Shown: piece by piece, positions 25,900 to 34,688 of the stretch
How the letters are laid out: each line of letters starts with the position of its first letter
Numbering within the stretch: position 1 is the stretch's first letter
The notes under the pieces: generated by a model
Told to the model about the DNA's origin: nothing
What the model saw: the letters and a program-made list of their open reading frames with translations, nothing else
The model's database searches: none
Assembly (NCBI GenBank): GCA_017612555.1
Contig: JAGAFR010000010.1
Coordinates: forward strand, 1-34,951
DNA: 34,951 nt
From: Lachnospiraceae bacterium
GTDB taxonomy: Bacteria; Bacillota; Clostridia; Lachnospirales; Lachnospiraceae
Reading direction: 5' to 3'
Translations under genes and position numbers: made by a program

Positions 25900-27696
25900 T
25901 TGAATCACAGTGAAGATTATTTCATAAAGCATACGTTTACAAGATTCCTTGGACCGACGATACTGGCGCTTCTGGGGACTACTTTCTCCTCATTCGGAAA
26001 CACACTTCTGGCCGGAAGATTTCTCGGTAAGGAAGCATTGTCGGCCATGAGCCTGATGTCGAGCTTTACATTCCTGTATGCGATGCTGGGATGCCTTATA
26101 TCTATAGGCGCCGCAACGAGATCGTCGATATGCATCGGTTGTCATGATTTTGAGACTGCGGCAAAATATGAGTGGCTGTCGCTTGTGCTGTCACTGGCAG
26201 TTCCGATACTCATATCCATTCCGTGCCTGATCGGTTTCAAAGGACTGTTTACGTGGCTCGGAGGAGATGAGGGAGCATATGCGATCGGCGCCGGTTACGG
26301 AAGACTGGTAATAGCTTTCGGATTTCTTAATACGCTCATGTATTTTCCGTACAACTTCCTGCGGCTGATCGGAAAAGGACGGTACGGAATGTACTGCTTC
26401 GGATCGATGGGTATCATAGATGTCATACTTGTGTATATATTCCTGAAGGCCGATATGGGACCTGTCGGGATCGCACTCGGATTTATCCTTTCCATGCTGA
26501 TCGCAAACGGAGCGGGGTTGTATTTTCTGCTTGCAAAGAATGCACTGTTTCATATTATGAAACCGGAAATGTCAATGATGTGGCCGATGATCAGAAATAT
26601 TTTTGTTTTCGGAAGTTCCGCCGGTCTTAATAATCTGTGTAAGATGCTTCGAACCGTTGCCCTTAACAGGATCGTGTCGATCCATCTCGGACGTGACGGT
26701 CTGGCGGCTCTTGCTGTAGGCTTTTCCGTGATCAATCTTGCATCTTCGTCGGTTACGGGGTTCGGGCAGGCGATATCGCCGATCATAGGAGTACTTCACG
26801 GAGAACGTGACAGGAAGGGACAGAGACAGACTGTCAGGATAAGTATAATAAATGCGCTTGCTTTTCACGCTATAGTCGCACTTGTCATCGTGATATTTGC
26901 GCCCGCGATCGCAACGTTCTTCGGTATAACGGGGAGAACTCATGTGGCTGAAACGGCCCTTCTTGTACGGCTTGTAGGTATCAGCCTCATCCCGTCAGCC
27001 GTGATCAATATACTGATATACTATTATTCGGCGATAGGACAGAACAGATGCGCAAGGATCATGACGGTAATGCATGTCCTTGTATTTACGGCAGCACTTG
27101 CCGCGGTCCATCTGTCATTTGATGAGTCCAACTGGTACGGCCTGTCATTTATATTTGCCGAACTGCTCGATATTCCGGTTATGATACTGTACAGTATGAT
27201 CCGGCGAAAGAGAAGACCTGATCTTACAGGTGTGCTCCTGGAAGAGAAGTCGTATTCGGAGAAGTTCTTCATGACTGTATCGGACGGGACCGAGGAGGGC
27301 GCCGTAAAGACTTCCGGAGAGGTAGTTACGTTCTGTGAGGAGAATGACGTGGATCCGGCACTGTGCATGAAACTTCCGCTTGTCGTCGAGGAACTTCTTG
27401 TTGTTCTGGCCAGGCATTGTGCAACGGATCAGTCCTTCAGGATCGATGTGCGGATATCTCTTGTTGAAGACGAGGTCGTTATGAGACTTCGTTGCCACGG
27501 TCTGGCGTTTAATCCCATAGAATGGTTCCGTGACAGAAAAGCAAAGCTTTCCATGGAAGAATTCATGGAAGATGAAAGCTTTGGCATGAATGTGGTTGAC
27601 AAACTGGTCAGCAATGTTAAATACTCTAATGTGTTTGATATGAACAATCTTATAGTATCAATGAAAAAAGCCGAGAGGACGGTTAAAAATGCCTGA
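25900..27696 (+). CDS. MATE transporter fused to degenerate RsbW-like ATPase domain
   Basis: The start is a TTG at 25900 after GAGGG; no better start exists. Residues 1-~440 form a MATE/NorM-type transporter with about 12 helices (early FLGPTILALLGTTFSSFGNT, repeated in the second half). Residues ~450-592 look like a GHKL ATPase of the RsbW/anti-sigma type: LPLVVEELLVVLARH corresponds to the N-box helix, RCHGLAFNP to the G1 box, and FGMNVVDKLVSNVKY to the later motif. The expected N-box Asn is Val502 and the expected G1 Asp-x-Gly is Cys-His-Gly, so ATP binding or kinase activity is doubtful. The 3' end overlaps the GNAT gene by 8 bases. The SpoIIE-type phosphatase two genes on suggests a partner-switching arrangement controlling the transporter. 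Confidence 0.85.
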   Translation: MNHSEDYFIKHTFTRFLGPTILALLGTTFSSFGNTLLAGRFLGKEALSAMSLMSSFTFLYAMLGCLISIGAATRSSICIGCHDFETAAKYEWLSLVLSLAVPILISIPCLIGFKGLFTWLGGDEGAYAIGAGYGRLVIAFGFLNTLMYFPYNFLRLIGKGRYGMYCFGSMGIIDVILVYIFLKADMGPVGIALGFILSMLIANGAGLYFLLAKNALFHIMKPEMSMMWPMIRNIFVFGSSAGLNNLCKMLRTVALNRIVSIHLGRDGLAALAVGFSVINLASSSVTGFGQAISPIIGVLHGERDRKGQRQTVRISIINALAFHAIVALVIVIFAPAIATFFGITGRTHVAETALLVRLVGISLIPSAVINILIYYYSAIGQNRCARIMTVMHVLVFTAALAAVHLSFDESNWYGLSFIFAELLDIPVMILYSMIRRKRRPDLTGVLLEEKSYSEKFFMTVSDGTEEGAVKTSGEVVTFCEENDVDPALCMKLPLVVEELLVVLARHCATDQSFRIDVRISLVEDEVVMRLRCHGLAFNPIEWFRDRKAKLSMEEFMEDESFGMNVVDKLVSNVKYSNVFDMNNLIVSMKKAERTVKNA

Positions 27697-28720
27697 TGCA
27701 GATTCGAGGACGGTTGTTCTCGAGAACCATAAAGATAAGACAGAGAAAACATTCGTACTCCGACCTTTTGTTTACGGCGACGAGGAAGACGTGATAAAAT
27801 GCGTACAGGAAGAGTATGGGGATACATACTACCGCAGAGAGTATTATGATAAAGATCTGCTCCTTGAAGAAGTAAAGACAGGCAGACTCCATCTGTTCAT
27901 GGCATATTGCGGGCAAGACGTATGCGGTATTCAGTCGATGATATTTTATACTCCCGAAGAGACGAGACTTGAGGCGGCGTCTCAGATATTCAGGAAAGCA
28001 TACAGAGGATACGGACTGGCATATGAACTTGTAAAATATACGTATGAATATGCCAAAAAGCTTGCACCCAGCTGCATATATGCTTCGACTGTAGTATTTC
28101 ACAATCTGACGCAGAGCATGTGTGAAGGCGCCGGGATGACTCCGGTGGCATTCAATCTCGGAAGCCATCTGACAAGCCGTATGAAGAACAGCTTCGATCT
28201 CGGAAGCAGTGAAAAATACGCACAGGCGATACTTATTCTTCCGGTCGCCAAGAAAGATCTTGGAGATGTTTATATTCATCCGTCGATAGCTGACAAGGCT
28301 GCGAGCCTGTACGGAGATCTGGGTGTATCATATAACATCATCAGTTCGGCGCCTGCCGATGAACAGACGGTTTCGGGATCGGTACTTACCGTATCCGAAA
28401 ATCAAAGAGAACAGAGCATTTCGATCAAGGTTAAGACTATAGGAAGTGACCTTATCGAAAAGGTTCGCGATATCATGTCGTCGCATTCCGGAAAATACTG
28501 GACTATACAGCTGATCCTTCCGGTAAGTACCGGATCGGCCATAAACGCATATGAAAAGCTTGCCGGCGAAGGATTCTATTTTATGGGTGTAAGGGCGGCA
28601 TGCTCGGATACAGAACAGATATTTATGCAGTATACGAAAGACGTATATTTTAACTTTGATGAATTTGTACTCACGGACAGATTCAGGAAACTTCTTAAAT
28701 TGCTCGGGAGAGATAAATGA
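27689..28720 (+). CDS. GNAT family N-acetyltransferase with C-terminal extension
   Basis: This 343-residue protein overlaps the MATE gene by 8 bases and the phosphatase gene by 4 (ATGA). The N-terminal half is a GNAT domain: TFVLRPFVYGDEEDVIKCV at the start and an acetyl-CoA-binding loop of the form R-x-x-x-R-G-Y-G-L-A in FRKAYRGYGLAYEL. An asparagine-containing helix (VFHNLTQSMCEGAGM) follows. The C-terminal ~170 residues have no family I can name; they may be a second, degenerate GNAT-like fold. The protein is cytosolic. GNAT-like domains are known companions of anti-sigma ATPase and phosphatase modules, but the acetyl acceptor cannot be told from sequence. Confidence 0.8.
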   Translation: MPDADSRTVVLENHKDKTEKTFVLRPFVYGDEEDVIKCVQEEYGDTYYRREYYDKDLLLEEVKTGRLHLFMAYCGQDVCGIQSMIFYTPEETRLEAASQIFRKAYRGYGLAYELVKYTYEYAKKLAPSCIYASTVVFHNLTQSMCEGAGMTPVAFNLGSHLTSRMKNSFDLGSSEKYAQAILILPVAKKDLGDVYIHPSIADKAASLYGDLGVSYNIISSAPADEQTVSGSVLTVSENQREQSISIKVKTIGSDLIEKVRDIMSSHSGKYWTIQLILPVSTGSAINAYEKLAGEGFYFMGVRAACSDTEQIFMQYTKDVYFNFDEFVLTDRFRKLLKLLGRDK

Positions 28721-30879
28721 AAAAAAACAGACCGCTTGTAACAACAGTACACATTTCAATGATCTCATTGGTCATACTAACGCTTATCGTGGTATCGGCC
28801 ACAATTGCAATCCGCCTTTTTTCAATTAAGAATACGCTTGTAAGTAACAGCACAGAGCTAGGGAAGCGTGCCGGAGAGATATCGTCTACATCAATGGAGG
28901 AAGAAGTTGATGCACGCCTTAACCGCATAGCAAACGGGCAGGCGGATATCGTTGATTCAAATTTTGCACATTTCAGATCGTCGGTTGAACTGCTTGCAAG
29001 TGATGCCGAGTATCTGTATGAGCATGCGGATGAATACGGAAGGATCCCTGTGGAAGAACCTAAGGCCGAGAATGACGGTAAGCTTGTTGTACACGTGACT
29101 CACAGCGAGAAAACCGACATGGAAGATCCTGCTGTTATAGATGAACTGGGACTTCTCGGAAACGAAACAAATACACTTATATCGACTCATGCCGGGAATC
29201 CCGCTATGGCAAAGTGTTATATAGCGACTGAATCCGGCCTGATGATCGAGGCTGACAGGGACTCGTCAGCCAAGCTTAATGAGGATGGGACGGTTGCATT
29301 CTATGAGGCATCGAAGCGTCCATGGTATATAGGTACCAAAGAGGCGATGGATACATATTTTACAAATGTTACTCCCGAGGCCAACGGAAAGAGGATCGGT
29401 ATGATGTGCGGATCTCCCATCATAGTAAACGGGAAGTTCAAGGGAGTTGCCTGTGCCGGCATGTATCTTGATGATCTTGATGAAATGGTGCACTCAACGA
29501 ACATTGGTGCTGAAGGGATCGCGTGTGTAGTTAACAATCAGGGTCAGCTTCTGTTCTCATCCGCACAAACTCCGGAACTGATGATCACAAGGGAAAATGC
29601 CGAGAGGGATCTTCGAGAGTCTGATAATGCAGCGCTTGCCAATATGGTAAGAGATGCCGTAAACGGAGTCGAGGATTCGGGCATATTGGAGATAGACGGT
29701 GAATCATACTATGCAGCATTTGCATCTATGGAGACCGTAGGATGGTCGTTTATCATAATGATCCCGCAAAAAGTAGTTATGGAGTCGACCGATAAACTGG
29801 TCGGTGAGATATCCGATATGACAGAACAAACGGAAACAGAAACCAATTCAGCCATCGGGAAACTGCTGCTGGTTATCCTTGGTATAGGAATAGTTGCGGT
29901 GGTTATCGCATCGATAACAGCTTTTTATATGTCAAAGACCATAGCTGCCCCTCTTTCTGATCTTACTTCAAAGGTCAGAAAGATCCAGGGTGAGGATCTC
30001 GATTTTTCGTGGGATGCTCCCGGCGGAGAAGAGATACAGACACTTGCCGAATCGTTCCGCAGCATGACGGTGCGAATGAAACAGTATATCGATGAAGTCA
30101 CAAGGGTGACTGCCGAAAAAGAGAGGATAGGAGCCGAACTGTCGGTAGCAACACAGATCCAGGCAGACCTCCTTCCGAGGATATTCCCGCCGTTCCCCGA
30201 GCGCAAGGAGTTTGACCTGTATGCATGCATGGATCCCGCAAAGGAAGTCGGCGGAGACTTCTATGATTTCTTCCTGATAGATGACGATCATCTTGGACTT
30301 GTTATCGCGGATGTATCCGGAAAAGGAGTTCCGGCCGCCCTCTTTATGGTCATTGCCAAGACGCTTATCAAGAACAGGGCACTTCTTAACGGATCACCAT
30401 CTCAGGTGCTTGAGTATGCCAATGAGCAGCTTTGCGAAGGAAATGAAGCGGAACTGTTCGTTACGGTATGGTTTGCGATAATTGAGATATCTACCGGAAA
30501 AGGTCTTGCTGCAAATGCAGGCCATGAGCATCCTGCCATAAAACGTGCGGGCGGTGATTGGGAACTGGTGGTCTACAGGCATTCACCTGCCGTCGCGACA
30601 TTTGACGGTTTAAAGTTTTCCGAGCATGAATTTGAACTTCATCCGGGTGATTCACTGTTCGTATATACTGATGGTGTTCCGGAGGCAACAAATAAAAATG
30701 ATGAGATGTTTGGAACGGACAGGATGCTTGCTTCACTTAACAGCTCTCCCGATGCGGATATTACCGAACTGCTTAGGATAGTCAGAAAAGATGTTGATGA
30801 ATTCACAGGTGACGCGCCGCAGTTTGATGATGTGACAATGCTGGGGCTGGCATGGTACGGATCACCGGATAAACAATGA
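28717..30879 (+). CDS. Cache-HAMP-SpoIIE family serine phosphatase
   Basis: This 720-residue protein has TM1 at ~13-34, an extracellular double-Cache sensor (~55-355, with KRPWYIGTKEA), TM2 at ~382-405, HAMP at ~405-458 and a short coiled coil with the ELSVATQIQADLLP linker typical of RsbU/SpoIIE proteins. The PP2C domain (~495-715) keeps its metal ligands: Asp514 and Asp517 in GGDFYD, Asp532 in DVSGKG, Asp652 in YTDGVPEA and Asp704/705 in FDDVTM. It should dephosphorylate a phosphoserine partner, classically a STAS anti-anti-sigma factor, in response to an external ligand. No STAS protein is encoded here. The start overlaps the GNAT stop by 4 bases, so synthesis is coupled. Confidence 0.93.
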   Translation: MKKNRPLVTTVHISMISLVILTLIVVSATIAIRLFSIKNTLVSNSTELGKRAGEISSTSMEEEVDARLNRIANGQADIVDSNFAHFRSSVELLASDAEYLYEHADEYGRIPVEEPKAENDGKLVVHVTHSEKTDMEDPAVIDELGLLGNETNTLISTHAGNPAMAKCYIATESGLMIEADRDSSAKLNEDGTVAFYEASKRPWYIGTKEAMDTYFTNVTPEANGKRIGMMCGSPIIVNGKFKGVACAGMYLDDLDEMVHSTNIGAEGIACVVNNQGQLLFSSAQTPELMITRENAERDLRESDNAALANMVRDAVNGVEDSGILEIDGESYYAAFASMETVGWSFIIMIPQKVVMESTDKLVGEISDMTEQTETETNSAIGKLLLVILGIGIVAVVIASITAFYMSKTIAAPLSDLTSKVRKIQGEDLDFSWDAPGGEEIQTLAESFRSMTVRMKQYIDEVTRVTAEKERIGAELSVATQIQADLLPRIFPPFPERKEFDLYACMDPAKEVGGDFYDFFLIDDDHLGLVIADVSGKGVPAALFMVIAKTLIKNRALLNGSPSQVLEYANEQLCEGNEAELFVTVWFAIIEISTGKGLAANAGHEHPAIKRAGGDWELVVYRHSPAVATFDGLKFSEHEFELHPGDSLFVYTDGVPEATNKNDEMFGTDRMLASLNSSPDADITELLRIVRKDVDEFTGDAPQFDDVTMLGLAWYGSPDKQ

Positions 30880-30892
30880 GAAGGAGATCATG

Positions 30893-32335
30893 ATGGGACA
30901 AAGCATTTCGGAACTTGAACCGAAGAGGGTATTTACATTCTTTGACCAGATCACGAAGATCCCTAGAGGATCGGGAAACGAGAAGGCCATAAGCGATTAT
31001 CTTGTTGATTTTGCGGACAGGAGAGGTCTTCTTGCTTATCGGGATGATTTCAATAATGTAACTATATTAAAGCCCGCAACAGCCGGGATGGAAGATAAGG
31101 ATACGGTCATTTTGCAGGCTCATATGGATATGGTCTGCATAGCCGATAAAGAAGCAACTGCAGATCCGGCAAAGGATCCGATAGATACCTATGTTGACGG
31201 TGATCATATAAAAGCAAGAGGCACGACGCTCGGAGCCGATGACGGAATAGGTATGTCACTGATCCTTGCGGTTCTTGACAGCGACGATGTGGCTCACCCG
31301 ATGATCGAAGCGGTATTTACATCGGATGAAGAAGTCGGTCTTAACGGTGCGAACGGCTATGACTGTTCACGCCTTAAAGGCAAGAGATTTATCAATCTTG
31401 ATTCGGAAGAAGAGTACCATCTCGTTATCGGCTGTGCCGGCGGATGTAAGTGTGACCTTACGACAAAGTGCAAGAATACAAAGGCTGAGGGCGTGATATA
31501 TGAACTTACGATAACAGGTCTTGCAGGCGGTCATTCGGGCATGGAGATCGACAAGGGAGGTGCAAACGCCAATTCACTTATGGGATGGCTCTTATCCGAA
31601 GCACTTCAAAGTGTCGAACTCAATCTCGGGTCTTTCGAGGGAGGCATCAAGGATAACGCTATATGTGCCGAAGCAACGGCAACGGTTGTTGTTAAGAAGA
31701 AACATACCAAGACTTTTGAAAAGATCGTCAAGACTTTTACAGACCTTGTAACTGTGGAATACGGTAAGACAGATCCCGGTTTTACTTTAAAATGTAAAGA
31801 CAAAGGTAAAGGCAAGCTTGAAGTTATGTCAACCAAAGACCTTTACAGGTTTGCTTCGCTTCTGAACATCCTGCCTCACGGTGTTGCCAAGATGAGCCAG
31901 ACGACCGATATGGTAGAGACAAGTTCGAACCTTGCGATCGTATCTGCCAAGCCAAAGAGCTTCAGGATATGCGTAAGTATCCGCAGTAACAAGGAAGCAA
32001 CGCTTGAACTGTTGCTAAGGCGTATCGAGACTATGGCTGATGCTTTCTCTGTTACACACGAGCGCCGCGGTTTTTATTCAGCGTGGGAGACTGATGAGAT
32101 ATCTGATTTTGCACGTAGTGCCAAGGAGTTATATACAAGAAAGTTTAACAGGAATATAGAGATAATATCGATCCATGCAGGACTGGAATGTGCAGTCTTC
32201 TCGCAGAAGATAAAGGGGCTTGATGCGATCTCGATAGGACCTGATATGGAGGGAGTTCACAGCCCGAGTGAAAAACTGTCGATATCAAGTACCGCGAGGG
32301 AATGGGAATTCCTGCAGGAACTTCTTAAACTGTAA
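30893..32335 (+). CDS. pepD: Aminoacyl-histidine dipeptidase (M20)
   Basis: Two adjacent ATGs follow AAGGAG; the second (30893) has the better 6-base spacing and gives 480 residues. It is a full-length M20/PepD enzyme. Metal ligands are visible at His77 and Asp79 (QAHMDMVC), Asp116 (LGADDGIG), Glu146/Glu147 (TSDEEVG) and Asp170 (NLDSEE), with the C-terminal GPDMEGVHSP His. The dimerisation lid contains GLAGGHSGMEI. It is cytosolic and two-zinc, and cleaves Xaa-His and other dipeptides after peptide uptake. Its stop and the kinase start share a base (TAATG), so the two are translationally coupled. It would complete peptide breakdown begun by the secreted proteases. Confidence 0.93.
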   Translation: MGQSISELEPKRVFTFFDQITKIPRGSGNEKAISDYLVDFADRRGLLAYRDDFNNVTILKPATAGMEDKDTVILQAHMDMVCIADKEATADPAKDPIDTYVDGDHIKARGTTLGADDGIGMSLILAVLDSDDVAHPMIEAVFTSDEEVGLNGANGYDCSRLKGKRFINLDSEEEYHLVIGCAGGCKCDLTTKCKNTKAEGVIYELTITGLAGGHSGMEIDKGGANANSLMGWLLSEALQSVELNLGSFEGGIKDNAICAEATATVVVKKKHTKTFEKIVKTFTDLVTVEYGKTDPGFTLKCKDKGKGKLEVMSTKDLYRFASLLNILPHGVAKMSQTTDMVETSSNLAIVSAKPKSFRICVSIRSNKEATLELLLRRIETMADAFSVTHERRGFYSAWETDEISDFARSAKELYTRKFNRNIEIISIHAGLECAVFSQKIKGLDAISIGPDMEGVHSPSEKLSISSTAREWEFLQELLKL

Positions 32336-33819
32336 TGTTCAGAATTTTAAAAAGATCGATCAACAGAGAATACACCGTGGTTTTCGGCCTTTTGCTGAGC
32401 TTGTGCATAGCTCTTATCAGCATTGTTAACATGCTGACACTTGAGAGCGCATATATGTACAACAAGCAAAAGGTTCTTTTGTCATGTTATAACGATATTG
32501 ATAAGGCTGCTGCGTCAGGTGATCTTACGTCAAGTGATTTTGACGAATCAATAAGCCGTACAGCCAGTATCAATAATATTGAAATGCTGATCATAGATTC
32601 GGACAAGCAGATAGTAACGACTACAAACAGGGATTCTTCCCTTATGGTAAAGAGGCTTCTGGAGTTTGTGTTCGGAAGCAATGAAGATGTTGAAACGATA
32701 TATGAGAACTCCAAGTTCAGGATACAGAGGACGACCGATCCGAGGGTCCATATCGAATATATGGAATTGTGGGGCTCGTTTGATAACGGGTATCTGGTCC
32801 TCCTTCGAACTCCGGTACAGAGCATGAAGGAAGCTTCAATGCTTGCCAACACGATCTTTGTCAGATTCGGAACCATAGCGATAATCGCGGGGATAGTGTT
32901 TGTATTCATAGCTACCAGAAGGATAACCAAGCCGATCATGAAGCTTGTGGATATATCCGAAAAGATGACGCGGCTTGATTTTTCCGAAAAATATGTAAGC
33001 AGTACCGGCAATGAGATAGATGCACTCGGAGAGCATATGAACGGCTTGTCGGACAAACTGGAAAGAACGATACTGGAGCTTAAGAGTGCGAACGCCGCAC
33101 TTGTACAGGATATAGAAAAGAAGACGGAGATAGATGAGATGCGAAAAGAGTTCCTCTCGAACGTATCTCACGAACTGAAGACTCCCATCGCGCTCATACA
33201 GGGCTATGCGGAAGGACTGCGTGACTGTGTGAACGATGATGCCGAAAGCCGTGATTTTTACTGCGACGTTATAGTGGATGAAGCGGACAGGATGAACAGA
33301 CTCGTAAAGAGTCTGCTGACTCTCAATGAACTTGAATCCGGCAATCAGACGGTTGATATGCAGCACTTCGATCTGATGGAACTGATCAGGAACTGTGCGT
33401 CATCAATGGATATACTGATCAAGCAGAATGATATACGGCTTGAGATGCCCAACGACGATAAAGTGCTCGTATGGGCGGATGAATTCAAGACTGAGCAGGT
33501 ACTTAACAATTATCTTGCAAATGCGATCCATTACGCTTCGGGCGAAAAGATCGTCAGGATTACCGTAGAACGCATGGATCCTCTTGTCAGGGTCGGTGTA
33601 TATAACTCCGGTGACCCGATACCGGAAGATGTCATGCCCAAGCTGTGGACCAAGTTCTATAAGGTAGACAAGGCAAGGACGCGTGAGTACGGCGGAAGCG
33701 GCATTGGATTGTCCATCGTGAAGGCAAGCATGGAGGCAATGGGAAGACGTTACGGTGTAGAAAATGCGGACGGTGGTGTGAACTTCTGGTTTGAGGTTGA
33801 CGGAAGCGATTCGATATAG
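32335..33819 (+). CDS. Sensor histidine kinase (HAMP type)
   Basis: This 494-residue kinase starts at the TAATG shared with the dipeptidase stop. TM1 is at ~14-34, an extracellular sensor of ~135 residues follows (no family recognised), then TM2 at ~173-193 and HAMP at ~194-246. The HisKA phosphoacceptor is His279 in SNVSHELKTP. ATP-binding boxes are Asn396 in NYLANAIHY, NSGDPIPE (with Asn in place of the usual Asp, as in many VanS-like kinases) and GGSGIGLSIV. No response regulator is adjacent. The orphan OmpR-type regulator at 19270 is the natural candidate partner. It is the last gene of the six-gene operon. Confidence 0.93.
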   Translation: MFRILKRSINREYTVVFGLLLSLCIALISIVNMLTLESAYMYNKQKVLLSCYNDIDKAAASGDLTSSDFDESISRTASINNIEMLIIDSDKQIVTTTNRDSSLMVKRLLEFVFGSNEDVETIYENSKFRIQRTTDPRVHIEYMELWGSFDNGYLVLLRTPVQSMKEASMLANTIFVRFGTIAIIAGIVFVFIATRRITKPIMKLVDISEKMTRLDFSEKYVSSTGNEIDALGEHMNGLSDKLERTILELKSANAALVQDIEKKTEIDEMRKEFLSNVSHELKTPIALIQGYAEGLRDCVNDDAESRDFYCDVIVDEADRMNRLVKSLLTLNELESGNQTVDMQHFDLMELIRNCASSMDILIKQNDIRLEMPNDDKVLVWADEFKTEQVLNNYLANAIHYASGEKIVRITVERMDPLVRVGVYNSGDPIPEDVMPKLWTKFYKVDKARTREYGGSGIGLSIVKASMEAMGRRYGVENADGGVNFWFEVDGSDSI

Positions 33820-33839
33820 GCTGATATATAGGGCCTGAT

Positions 33840-33868
33840 TCGACAACTGCAGATTTGTGTGTTATTAT
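33840..33868 (+). promoter_or_regulatory. Promoter giving a predicted leaderless lipoprotein mRNA
   Basis: TCGACA (33840-33845), a 17-base spacer and TATTAT (33863-33868) preceded by TGT, each hexamer one mismatch from consensus. Seven bases separate the -10 from the ATG at 33876, so transcription should begin at the start codon. No ribosome binding site is present. Confidence 0.6.
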
Positions 33869-33875
33869 TTGCGTG

Positions 33876-34688
33876 ATGAAAAAAGGATTTCTCAAGAAGA
33901 TCATATTACTGACAGCTTCATGCGTATGTGCTTTTGCGCTTGCGGGATGTGAAATTGTGCCGTCGCTGAACCTGTCGGAAGAACAAAGTGAGCTTGTCGC
34001 GGAGTTTGCCGCGGGCAAGCTTATTGAGTATGTCAAGGGACATCCGGGCGGACTTATGATACTTGAAGATGTGGACCGCTCCGAAGTCAATCCGGGAATG
34101 AAGAAAGAAGAGGAGGAACCACAACTTCCGGGCGCTCTTCCGGGTGAACCCGTAAACAACAATCCCGAGCCGCCTTCGCCCGAAGGTGAGGATGGTGCTC
34201 CCGCTGTGCCTGAGAGCATTCCGGATGATGAGGCACTTGCTCCCGCACCGGAAGCAATAGCTGCGCCCACTAAGTCCATAGCGGAATCCATAGGTGCATC
34301 GGGTGCGGACATAACATATTCTCATTATGAAGTATGCAGCGCATATCCCGATGATAAAGAAGAACTTGCTTTTTCCATGAGAGCAGCACAGGGGAAAGAT
34401 CTTTTGGTGGTTCATTTTAATGTAGCCTCTCAATCGGGAGAGGACGTTGAGATACATACGGATTCAACCGATTTTAAAGTCAGGCTCATGCTCAACGGCA
34501 GTGACAGGATCCGGGGAGACGTGACTTTCCTTGCGAATGACCTGACCAACTACAGCGGCACCGTATCGTCGGGGGAGACCGCTGACGGTGTATTTGTATT
34601 CGAGATCGAAAAAGGAGTCGAAGTCGAGTCTTTGGATCTGATCATTCTCGGAAGCGAAGGCGAGCAGACATACCGGCTGGAAAACTGA
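33876..34688 (+). CDS. Lipoprotein with Pro/Glu-rich linker and Ig-like C-terminal domain
   Basis: The ATG at 33876 gives 270 residues beginning with a basic start, a hydrophobic core and a lipobox ALAGC, with lipidated Cys25. A helical segment (~30-60) is followed by a Pro/Glu-rich linker (~75-130) and a C-terminal beta-rich domain (~145-270) resembling the DUF4352/DUF5067-type Ig-like folds of surface lipoproteins (YSHYEVC, LLVVHFNVAS, FVFEIEKGVEVESLDLI-type strands). The binding partner is unknown. An upstream TTG in the same frame is rejected because it lacks a ribosome site and would spoil the signal peptide. It sits just before the rRNA operon and may be leaderless. Confidence 0.82.
   Translation: MKKGFLKKIILLTASCVCAFALAGCEIVPSLNLSEEQSELVAEFAAGKLIEYVKGHPGGLMILEDVDRSEVNPGMKKEEEEPQLPGALPGEPVNNNPEPPSPEGEDGAPAVPESIPDDEALAPAPEAIAAPTKSIAESIGASGADITYSHYEVCSAYPDDKEELAFSMRAAQGKDLLVVHFNVASQSGEDVEIHTDSTDFKVRLMLNGSDRIRGDVTFLANDLTNYSGTVSSGETADGVFVFEIEKGVEVESLDLIILGSEGEQTYRLEN

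Noticed and set aside
33632-34312. 226-residue minus-strand frame rich in Ser/Gly/Pro
   Set aside because: It spans two convincing plus-strand genes and their promoter; its composition mirrors the Pro/Glu linker of the lipoprotein.
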